DNA of 5,309 nucleotides from Candidatus Nitrosopumilus sp. (GTDB lineage: Archaea > Thermoproteota > Nitrososphaeria > Nitrososphaerales > Nitrosopumilaceae): NCBI GenBank assembly GCA_013043295.1, contig JABDOO010000041.1:1-5309 (forward strand), given 5' to 3'. This document shows, piece after piece, positions 1 to 4,201 of this stretch. Under the pieces are notes generated by a model. The model ran no database searches. It saw only the letters and a list, made by a program, of their open reading frames with translations, and was not told the DNA's origin. Position 1 is the stretch's first letter, and every line of letters begins with the position of its first letter. The position numbers were made by a program, and so were the translations under genes.

Positions 1-56
1 CTGGTGAAGATAAGGAGATTGAAACTCGTTATGACAGATATGTCGATTATGGCTAA
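1..56 (+). CDS. C-terminal end of an unidentified protein (partial, cut by window start)
   Basis: The plus-strand frame that starts at base 3 is open from the window edge to a TAA at 54-56 and reads GEDKEIETRYDRYVDYG. This charged, tyrosine-bearing tail looks more like a real protein C-terminus than the other two frames. One of those stops at once; the other runs on into antisense of the next gene. The stop shares the four bases CTAA with the stop of the convergent HD gene, a common arrangement in compact archaeal genomes. Seventeen residues are too few to name a family, and the rest of the gene lies outside the window. That it is a gene end is inference from composition and tail-to-tail packing. 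Confidence 0.4.
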   Translation, partial: GEDKEIETRYDRYVDYG

Positions 57-673
57 AGTTCCTGTTTTAGTTGTTTTAAGAAATCTTTTAGTATTCTAGT
101 TCGCTTTATCGCTTCTGTTTTACCAGATTTTGTGTTCATTGTAGATTCTAGTTTTAATAATTTTTGGTAAAAATGGTCTACAGTCCAAGTTTTGTCATCG
201 GGATTTCTAGTCTTGCAAAATGGATCTTCAATATTATAAAATGGTCTTTTAAGTGAGCCTCCTGTAGCAAAAACTCTTGCAATTCCTATTGCACCTAAGG
301 CATCCAATCTATCAGCATCTTGAAGTATTTTTCCTTCAATAGTACCAGGAGTTTTGTTTTGTGAAAAACTATGATCACGAATTGCATCAGATACAATAGT
401 AATTTCTTGCTTTGAAAAACCATATTTTTTTAAAACAAGTTTGGATTTCTTTGCACTCTCTATGGAAGACATTTTTGAACGTTTGTCAGATTTGGGATAA
501 GAAACAATATCATGTAGTAATGCAGCACAAAGAACTAATTTTTTATTAGCTTTTTCTTTCTTACACATTTTTTCGGCATTTTTGTAAACTCTCATTATGT
601 GTTCAAAATCATGAGCAGAATCATTGTCCATGATTCCTTTAACTTCGTTTTTTATAGAATCAACAACGTTCAT
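53..673 (-). CDS. HD-domain metal-dependent phosphohydrolase (YpgQ/YedJ-like)
   Basis: This 206-residue soluble protein carries the full metal-binding set of the HD superfamily: H25 within HDFEHIMRV, the H54-D55 doublet in ALLHDI, H101 in AIRDHSF, and D119/D121 in LQDADRLDALGAIG. The spacing and the conserved block through GIARVFATGG (to about residue 139) match the bacterial and archaeal YpgQ/YedJ-type hydrolases. Members of that group act on phosphate esters or nucleotides, but the substrate here cannot be read from sequence. The length is normal for the family and no key residue is missing. The ATG directly follows the TAA of the upstream membrane-protein gene (TAAATG, no gap), so the two are almost certainly co-transcribed and this gene may be translated by re-initiation. 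No separate promoter is possible in the junction. The 3' end overlaps the convergent gene by four bases, and no T-rich terminator is visible past the stop. Confidence 0.88.
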   Translation of the reverse strand: MNVVDSIKNEVKGIMDNDSAHDFEHIMRVYKNAEKMCKKEKANKKLVLCAALLHDIVSYPKSDKRSKMSSIESAKKSKLVLKKYGFSKQEITIVSDAIRDHSFSQNKTPGTIEGKILQDADRLDALGAIGIARVFATGGSLKRPFYNIEDPFCKTRNPDDKTWTVDHFYQKLLKLESTMNTKSGKTEAIKRTRILKDFLKQLKQEL

Positions 674-1294
674 TTAGAATCTCCAGATTTTTGGTTTGAC
701 AAATTTTAGTTTTCTTTGAGTAATTAAAAGAGTCCAGTTGACAGATGCAAAAAGAATAATCAGTCCTATTCCTGCACCATCAATAATTAAAATCCCAGTT
801 AAACGATCCTCAAATAGATCTAGGAAAGGAGTCAAGACTGCATTTCCAGAATAAATCATAATAATGTATGAAATAGTTCGTCCAAACCAAAATCCAACAT
901 AGATACCCAAGCTTTTTGCGCGCATCAAACCATATGCAATAAAGAGCATGTTACTTGGAAGGGGAGTGGCACCAAAGAGAAAAGATGCAATAATGTATCC
1001 ATATTTTTTTCGGTTTAGATAGTCTCCAATTACATCAAGATTAGATTTTTGTTCTTCTGCGACAAATCTTCTAAAGAGCACACTGATTCTCTTTAGAACA
1101 AATCTTCCCAGAGTAGCACCAGTTGCACCAACCATTGCAAGAATTACTACATTCAAAGTAGGATCAAGAAGATAAAATGATGTTAGAATAATCCAGCTTG
1201 GAGGCATAAGAATAGGGGCCGCATTTACCCCGATTAGTACAAGAAAAATCCCAAAATATGAAAATTCTCCAAAAATTTCAAAAATATCTAACAT
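674..1294 (-). CDS. VTT/DedA-like polytopic membrane protein
   Basis: This 206-residue hydrophobic protein has about five likely membrane segments, roughly at residues 12-34, 46-66, 98-121, 128-150 and 168-192. Two short re-entrant-type stretches carry Pro-Ser pairs: PILMPPSW (27-34) and ATPLPSNM (109-116). A glycine-rich GATGATLGR (56-64) and a later GFWFGR (134-139) complete the pattern. Paired PS and G-x-x-GR elements are typical of the VTT (SNARE-associated, DedA/Tvp38/TMEM41) family, whose members scramble or transport lipids. Substrate and exact subfamily cannot be told here. It is the first gene of an operon with the HD hydrolase. The ATG at 1294 has no Shine-Dalgarno sequence. It lies three bases after the stop of a 17-codon in-frame leader ORF, and the best TATA box is about 87 bases upstream, so the transcript would carry a leader of about 60 nt. 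Confidence 0.75.
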   Translation of the reverse strand: MLDIFEIFGEFSYFGIFLVLIGVNAAPILMPPSWIILTSFYLLDPTLNVVILAMVGATGATLGRFVLKRISVLFRRFVAEEQKSNLDVIGDYLNRKKYGYIIASFLFGATPLPSNMLFIAYGLMRAKSLGIYVGFWFGRTISYIIMIYSGNAVLTPFLDLFEDRLTGILIIDGAGIGLIILFASVNWTLLITQRKLKFVKPKIWRF

Positions 1295-1297
1295 CTT

Positions 1298-1351
1298 TCA
1301 AGAATTATACGGCTTTTTTGTTTCTAAACCCTTGGATTGAGTTTTACTCAT
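1298..1351 (-). CDS. possible 17-residue leader ORF (uORF) before the DedA-like gene
   Basis: An ATG at 1351 opens the frame MSKTQSKGLETKKPYNS, which ends at TGA (1298-1300). One AAG codon and then the membrane protein's ATG follow in the same frame. A TATA heptamer centred at 1381 predicts a transcript start near 1355, only about four bases before this ATG. That would make it the natural, nearly leaderless start of the mRNA. The peptide is hydrophilic and lysine-rich, which would also suit a cytoplasmic N-terminal extension of the membrane protein if the TGA were read through or were a sequence error. It may equally be chance, since 18-codon ORFs are common. Confidence 0.3.
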   Translation of the reverse strand: MSKTQSKGLETKKPYNS

Positions 1352-1377
1352 AAGAAAATATCATTCTGATCTAAAAA

Positions 1378-1384
1378 ATTATAA
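1378..1384 (-). promoter_or_regulatory. TATA box for the leader ORF / DedA-like / HD operon
   Basis: Read on the minus strand the bases are TTATAAT, the same heptamer found before the SSB-like gene on the other strand. Its centre (1381) predicts transcription start near 1355 with normal archaeal spacing, just before the leader ATG at 1351. No better box lies nearer the membrane-protein ATG. A TATAATT at 1304-1310 is only some 13 bases from that ATG, too close to drive it. Confidence 0.5.
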
Positions 1385-1400
1385 AAATTTCATTTTTTTC

Positions 1401-1419
1401 AAAACAATGATCATGTTTT
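1401..1419. promoter_or_regulatory. palindrome between divergent promoters, possible operator
   Basis: The bases AAAAC-A-ATGATCAT-GTTTT form a near-perfect dyad: an 8-bp self-complementary core (1407-1414) with AAAAC/GTTTT arms and one extra A in the left arm. It lies between the minus-strand TATA box at 1378-1384 and the plus-strand TATA box at 1450-1456, where a dimeric regulator could act on both promoters. AT-rich DNA produces such dyads by chance fairly often, so this is a suggestion only. Confidence 0.25.
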
Positions 1420-1449
1420 CTAACAAATTGGATCAATCATGCAATATCC

Positions 1450-1456
1450 TTATAAG
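1450..1456 (+). promoter_or_regulatory. TATA box for the C2H2 zinc-finger gene
   Basis: TTATAAG preceded by C, centred at 1453, lies exactly 25 bases before the ATG at 1478. This predicts a leaderless mRNA starting at or next to that ATG and decides the start against two in-frame ATGs further upstream (1439 and 1463), which fall before or inside the promoter zone. Confidence 0.65.
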
Positions 1457-1477
1457 CAATTTATGCGTACTCTAGTC

Positions 1478-1600
1478 ATGACAGAGATGATTTGGAAGTG
1501 TTTTAGATGCAATTTATCTTTCAAGGATGACAAATTAGCTGAAATGCACAAAGAAATTTCAGATCACTCAATTACCAAAGTAAAGACCTTAGTCGCATAA
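1478..1600 (+). CDS. 40-residue single C2H2 zinc-finger protein
   Basis: The ORF starts at ATG 1478, ends at TAA 1598-1600 and encodes 40 residues. C8 and C11, then H24 and H30, give C-X2-C-X12-H-X5-H, an exact fit to the classical C2H2 finger spacing. F15 sits at the conserved core position, and L20 is one residue off the usual leucine. Almost the whole protein is the finger, with a short basic tail to V39-A40. One finger normally binds DNA weakly, so it may act as a dimer, bind RNA or bind a protein; the role is unknown. A TATA box 25 bases upstream supports leaderless expression. It is divergent from the DedA-like operon and converges on the tRNA-Leu gene. In-frame ATGs at 1463 and 1439 would add 5 or 13 residues but conflict with the promoter position. 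Stand-alone small C2H2 proteins are known in archaea; no family name is claimed. Confidence 0.75.
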   Translation: MTEMIWKCFRCNLSFKDDKLAEMHKEISDHSITKVKTLVA

Positions 1601-1642
1601 TTGCGAAATTTTTCAATATATCTAATTTGAATTAAAATTTAG

Positions 1643-1743
1643 TGCAGAGGGTGGGATTCGAACCCACGAACTCCTGAGAGAAGGGATTTCCAATTTTATG
1701 GATCTTGAGTCCCTCTCGGTTGACCGGGCTTCGATACCTCTGC
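1643..1743 (-). tRNA. tRNA-Leu (anticodon CAA), intron-containing
   Basis: Reading the minus strand from 1743, the acceptor GCAGAGG pairs with CCTCTGC (1650-1644), followed by discriminator A73 at 1643. CCA is not encoded. The D arm has a TCG/CGA stem and a GG-containing loop. The anticodon stem AGGGA/TCCCT encloses loop CTCAAGA after removal of a 16-nt intron (1688-1703), giving anticodon CAA at 1707-1705, which decodes UUG. The long variable arm (14 nt with a CTC/GAG stem) and the discriminator A are class II leucine features. The T arm is GTGGG-TTCGAAT-CCCAC. The mature length is 85 nt before CCA addition. A weak TATA-like AAATAT lies about 24 bases upstream, and a T-rich stretch follows the 3' end. 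The gene is divergent from the SSB-like gene. Confidence 0.95.
1688..1703 (-). other. 16-nt archaeal tRNA intron at position 37/38
   Basis: Without this segment the anticodon stem closes as five pairs (AGGGA/TCCCT) around a seven-base loop; with it the stem does not. T33-C34-A35-A36 can pair with TTGG near the intron 3' end, leaving an AAA bulge at the 3' splice site and an open loop at the 5' site. This is a relaxed bulge-helix-loop of the kind cut by archaeal splicing endonuclease. Because A residues flank both junctions, the register is uncertain by one base; the canonical 37/38 placement is chosen. Confidence 0.8.
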
Positions 1744-1762
1744 AATGAGTTTGGGTATTGAC

Positions 1763-1770
1763 CGATATTT
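1763..1770 (-). promoter_or_regulatory. TATA-like element for tRNA-Leu
   Basis: The minus-strand bases AAATATCG are centred about 24 bases before the first base of the tRNA, where an archaeal TATA box is expected. The match to the consensus is weak and the call rests mainly on position. Confidence 0.35.
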
Positions 1771-1833
1771 CTCGATTACTATTTTGAATAATTAAAAAAA
1801 TGATCTATAATTTCGGCAATTTTTTAACAAAGC

Positions 1834-1840
1834 TTATAAT
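1834..1840 (+). promoter_or_regulatory. TATA box for the SSB-like gene
   Basis: TTATAAT, preceded by C, is centred 26 bases before the ATG at 1863, predicting a leaderless transcript that begins at that codon. The box falls inside the longer reading frame that opens at 1800, so the longer start is very unlikely. Confidence 0.7.
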
Positions 1841-1862
1841 CGTGCCACATGAATCCAAAAAT

Positions 1863-2177
1863 ATGTCAGAATACATACCAATTTCCGAAGCAAAAAAAAT
1901 GCGAAGCGGAGTTAATGTTGAAGCCGTTGTTAAGAGCAAAGGAGACGCCAGAACTGTTAATCTCAAAAGTGGAGGAACAGTAGATGTCTGCGATGCAGTA
2001 ATTTCTAATGGTGAAACTGAAGATGACCAAATGAAACTCACATTGTGGGGTGACGATATCAAAGCAGTAAATGTTGGAGATAAAGTTGTCATTACAAATG
2101 GATACACCAATGAGTTCAAAGGTGAAGTATCTTTAACCAAAGGCAAATTTGGCAAGATGGATATTAATCCGCAATAA
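1863..2177 (+). CDS. ssb: single-OB-fold ssDNA-binding protein, crenarchaeal SSB-like
   Basis: Starting at ATG 1863 the protein has 104 residues, essentially one OB fold. The block from VNVEAVVKS (17-25) through DAVISNGETEDDQMKLTLWG (44-63) to NGYTNEFKGEVSL (79-91) closely follows the layout of Sulfolobus SSB. W62, Y81 and F85 fall where that protein has its base-stacking aromatics (Trp, Trp, Phe), so single-stranded DNA or RNA binding is expected. Sulfolobus SSB carries a long acidic or glycine-rich C-terminal tail for partner proteins; here the protein stops right after the fold (KMDINPQ), so that mode of recruitment seems absent. The frame extends upstream to an ATG at 1800, but the TATA box at 1834-1840 lies within that extension and the added residues (MIYNFGNFL...) do not resemble OB-fold sequence. 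It could instead be an RPA-like or RNA-binding OB protein with another role. Confidence 0.88.
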   Translation: MSEYIPISEAKKMRSGVNVEAVVKSKGDARTVNLKSGGTVDVCDAVISNGETEDDQMKLTLWGDDIKAVNVGDKVVITNGYTNEFKGEVSLTKGKFGKMDINPQ

Positions 2178-2185
2178 ATAGTCAA

Positions 2186-2214
2186 ATTAAAAATTAAATT
2201 TATTTTTTATTTTC
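2186..2214. terminator. bidirectional T-rich terminator between convergent genes
   Basis: The 54-base gap between the SSB-like stop and the TPR stop holds a plus-strand T tract (about 2199-2213, thirteen T among fifteen bases) that could end the SSB transcript. Just before it is an A-rich stretch (2186-2198) that reads as a T tract on the minus strand and could end the TPR transcript. Archaeal termination commonly uses such oligo-T runs without a hairpin, and I see no strong stem here. Confidence 0.5.
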
Positions 2215-2231
2215 CTAAAGCAAAAGAGAAA

Positions 2232-3383
2232 TCAAGATAACTGAGATTGGTCTTGTTTTTTTGCCATATTTTTCATCATCTTATCTACCAAATCTTCAAT
2301 TTGATCATTTGAAATAATCAATTTTGCTTTTAATTCACTATTTTCTTTAACTTTCATTAAAACTACACAAAATGAAATAACAGAAGTTACGCTTCCTATG
2401 ATTGTGATTAAAAGAATCAAATCCAAGGAGTGATTTACTTGATCACCCAAAACGTATTCTTTACCATTAATAGCATCAATATTATGTGGATCTATCTCTA
2501 ATACCTCATCAAAATATTCCAAAGCATCATCAAATTTCCCCATTTCTACCAGAACTGATGCTTCTCCAATTAGTGCTTTAGTGTTATCAGGATCAAGTGA
2601 TAGAATTTTTTCATATAATTTCTGAGATTTGATATTTTTTTGCTCCAAGAAATTTAATTCTGCCAATCCTAGCAATGCAGGAATATTTTCAGGGTCAACT
2701 TCCAATGCAGTAGTAAATGCGATTCTAGATTCATCATACTTTTCTAACTCTATCAGAGCCCAACCCTTACCATTTAAGGCATCTAAATTATCCAAATCGA
2801 TTTCCAAAACTTTTTCAAATAAAATCAAAGATGATTTGTGTTGATTTACTGCTAGTAACGCATTAGCATTTCCAATTAGTGCCTGTAAATTATTAGGATC
2901 AATCTTTAAAACAATATTAAAAAATAAAATAGCATCATCATGTTGGTTTAATTTTAGCAATACATTTCCACTACCAATTAGTGCATCAATATTTCTACGG
3001 TCTTTTTTTAGTACATGTTCATACTGATTTACTGCGTCATCATATCGGTCTAAATTATAGTAAGAATCACCTACTCCATTAATGGATACAAAGTTACTTG
3101 GATCAATTAACGTGGCCCTTTCAAAATTTTGTAAGGCATTTACATATTTTCCTTGAGCTAAAAGTACATGACCTTTTTTGTTAAGAGCATCTACATTTTC
3201 AGGCTCAAGATCTAATAATTTGTCTAGTACTATGATTGATTCATCATATTTTTTTTCTTCATAAAGATTCTGAGAATTTTCCAGATATTGTGAAATTTCT
3301 AGATTAGAAAGTCCAAAGACAGGGGAGAAAACAACTCCTGAGAAAAAGATTCCAGATAAAAATACAAAGATTCGAAATTGCAT
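2232..3383 (-). CDS. secreted, membrane-anchored tetratricopeptide-repeat protein
   Basis: The 383-residue protein begins with a signal peptide (residues 1-24: basic start, hydrophobic core, small residues at PVFG). Eight TPRs run from 31 to 302 with no gap or insertion, each exactly 34 residues (31, 65, 99, 133, 167, 201, 235, 269), with the usual G/A-Y-A-P pattern ending in D-P-x-N. A partial ninth helix follows (303-313). A transmembrane segment spans about 318-343 and is followed by a charged, probably coiled-coil tail (344-383). With a cleaved signal and one C-terminal TM, the TPR array should face the outside and the tail the cytoplasm. TPR arrays bind other proteins, so a surface scaffold is likely; the partner is unknown. 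The ATG at 3383 follows the signal-peptide pattern well. The nearest good TATA box is some 106 bases upstream, so the mRNA may have a leader of about 80 nt containing a foldable GC-rich element. Repeats 4 and 5 are the least canonical in their helix A. Confidence 0.85.
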   Translation of the reverse strand: MQFRIFVFLSGIFFSGVVFSPVFGLSNLEISQYLENSQNLYEEKKYDESIIVLDKLLDLEPENVDALNKKGHVLLAQGKYVNALQNFERATLIDPSNFVSINGVGDSYYNLDRYDDAVNQYEHVLKKDRRNIDALIGSGNVLLKLNQHDDAILFFNIVLKIDPNNLQALIGNANALLAVNQHKSSLILFEKVLEIDLDNLDALNGKGWALIELEKYDESRIAFTTALEVDPENIPALLGLAELNFLEQKNIKSQKLYEKILSLDPDNTKALIGEASVLVEMGKFDDALEYFDEVLEIDPHNIDAINGKEYVLGDQVNHSLDLILLITIIGSVTSVISFCVVLMKVKENSELKAKLIISNDQIEDLVDKMMKNMAKKQDQSQLS

Positions 3384-3395
3384 TTTAATTATCTA

Positions 3396-3462
3396 GTGTG
3401 TCAACAGGCTGTGCCGTCTGGATACGAAGGTATCTCTATGACATGCTATGCCTGTGTCACAC
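3396..3462 (-). ncRNA. GC-rich foldable element in the leader of the TPR gene (candidate structured leader or small RNA)
   Basis: This 67-bp block is about 51% G+C in a strongly AT-rich intergenic region. Its ends are inverted: minus-strand GTGTG (3462-3458) and ACAGGC (3455-3450) pair with GCCTGT (3409-3404) and CACAC (3400-3396) across a small AC/TGA internal loop. Inside, GATAC-CTTC-GTATC (3434-3421) forms a perfect five-pair hairpin. A TATA-like box at 3485-3493 predicts transcription start near 3463, exactly at the left edge of the fold, so the element would open the TPR mRNA. It matches no riboswitch, tRNA or C/D-box RNA that I recognise. A minus-strand 23-codon frame (ATG 3464 to TAG 3393) covers it and is an alternative explanation; a small mobile-element remnant is another. 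Confidence 0.35.
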
Positions 3463-3484
3463 ATATCAAACAAAAACGAATTTG

Positions 3485-3493
3485 ATTATTAAA
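3485..3493 (-). promoter_or_regulatory. TATA-like box upstream of the TPR gene
   Basis: The minus-strand bases TTTAATAAT are centred at 3489, predicting a start near 3463. No TATA-like sequence is present at leaderless distance from the TPR ATG at 3383, because that zone is the GC-rich block. This is therefore the best available promoter and implies a long leader. Confidence 0.4.
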
Positions 3494-3531
3494 GAAAATG
3501 ATGGTTGATTTCATTTGGGATAAAGTCAACC
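3494..3531 (-). terminator. possible terminator of the two-TM surface protein gene
   Basis: Downstream of the stop at 3548, minus-strand GGTTGA (3531-3526) and TCAACC (3508-3503) form a six-pair inverted repeat with a 17-base loop, followed by a T-rich TTTTCTTT running to about 3491. The stem is modest and the T tract alone may be what matters. The tract touches the TATA box of the next gene. Confidence 0.3.
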
Positions 3532-3547
3532 CGTCTCTAATCAATCC

Positions 3548-4153
3548 TCAATAATTTTTTTTATTATCTAAATTATTTTTCAAATCTACCAAAATTACAA
3601 TTACTCCAATAATTGAAATTATGATTCCAATTACAAGTAAAAAGCCAGATACAAGAAGTGGTACGACCATATTCATCAAAGGAGAATCAGGATTTGCCAA
3701 AGCATCAGAATTTTCAGGATCTTCAGAAAACATCACAACAATAGATACAGTTCTAGAACCAGTATTTTTGATTTCAAAATTCAAGTTGTCTGATTGTGAA
3801 AGTTCTAATGCTTCAAATAAAATTGGGTCAGACATTACAAATTGACCATAACTATCTCCAAAAATATTTGAAATATTAATCGATAATTTATCTCCAGAAA
3901 CATAATCAGATATTTGAATTCCCCAAAGAAGTGGGGCAGAATTTGAAGATACATCATATGAAACGTAGGCTAATTCACCAGGAGATATTTGAATTTCATT
4001 AGTTATTTCATCAAACATGCCCTCAAACATTGTAGCCATGGAAAAATTTTCAGGTCCAGTAACATTTGTCGGAATAGATGTGGTCGCAATAGTTAGTGAA
4101 AGTGTAACAGAGATTACACCGAAAACTAAAATATACAAACCACGTTTTTTCAT
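3548..4153 (-). CDS. two-TM surface protein of unknown function
   Basis: This 201-residue protein has an N-terminal hydrophobic segment (5-24, after MKKRG, signal peptide or anchor). An outer domain of about 130 residues follows, rich in beta-type patterns such as LLWGIQISDY and NFEIKNTGSRTVSIVVMF. A long C-terminal hydrophobic stretch (about 162-190) and a short charged tail LKNNLDNKKNY end it. Sequons N30-V-T, N36-F-S and N93-I-S lie in the predicted outer part and would suit archaeal N-glycosylation. The plan of a beta-sandwich domain followed by one membrane anchor recalls GOLD/p24-like or other exported beta domains, but that is only a resemblance. I do not recognise the family. The gene has its own TATA box, so it need not be co-transcribed with the coiled-coil gene 48 bases upstream. 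The start is set by the signal-like N-terminus. Confidence 0.78.
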   Translation of the reverse strand: MKKRGLYILVFGVISVTLSLTIATTSIPTNVTGPENFSMATMFEGMFDEITNEIQISPGELAYVSYDVSSNSAPLLWGIQISDYVSGDKLSINISNIFGDSYGQFVMSDPILFEALELSQSDNLNFEIKNTGSRTVSIVVMFSEDPENSDALANPDSPLMNMVVPLLVSGFLLVIGIIISIIGVIVILVDLKNNLDNKKNY

Positions 4154-4184
4154 TTCAAAAATTGTAAAGTAATCCTACTTTTAT

Positions 4185-4191
4185 GTTATAG
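4185..4191 (-). promoter_or_regulatory. TATA box for the two-TM surface protein gene
   Basis: The minus-strand bases CTATAAC are centred at 4188, 35 bases before the ATG at 4153. This predicts a very short leader of about nine bases with no Shine-Dalgarno sequence. It lies in the 48-base gap after the coiled-coil gene and argues for independent transcription. Confidence 0.5.
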
Positions 4192-4201
4192 AAATAGATT
4201 A

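Noticed and set aside
1304..1310. TATAATT just upstream of the DedA-like ATG as its promoter
   Set aside because: It is only about 13 bases from the ATG; archaeal transcription would start inside the gene.
1800..1862. Upstream extension of the SSB-like gene to ATG 1800
   Set aside because: The gene's TATA box lies within it and the added residues do not look like part of the OB fold.
1805..2185. Long open frame on the minus strand opposite the SSB-like gene
   Set aside because: It mirrors the codons of a well-supported OB-fold gene, has a low-complexity Ser/Leu/Thr-rich product and no promoter of its own.
2629..2844. Plus-strand open frame inside the TPR gene
   Set aside because: It is antisense to TPR-coding DNA, with no family resemblance and no promoter; an artefact of the repeated codon pattern.
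2472..3293. About 102-bp periodicity in DNA considered as a DNA repeat array
   Set aside because: It follows from the 34-residue TPR unit; nucleotide identity between units is low.
3396..3482. Short plus-strand Cys-containing frame (MTCYACVTHIKQKRI at its end)
   Set aside because: It looks like a mini zinc-binding motif but is only 15 codons from its ATG, has no promoter at the right distance and overlaps the foldable block.
3494..3510. TGATGG near 3499 considered as box C of a C/D-box sRNA
   Set aside because: No CUGA box D or paired C'/D' boxes at the right distances.
3621..3845. Plus-strand open frame opposite the two-TM protein
   Set aside because: The minus-strand product has a coherent signal/domain/anchor plan; the antisense product has none.
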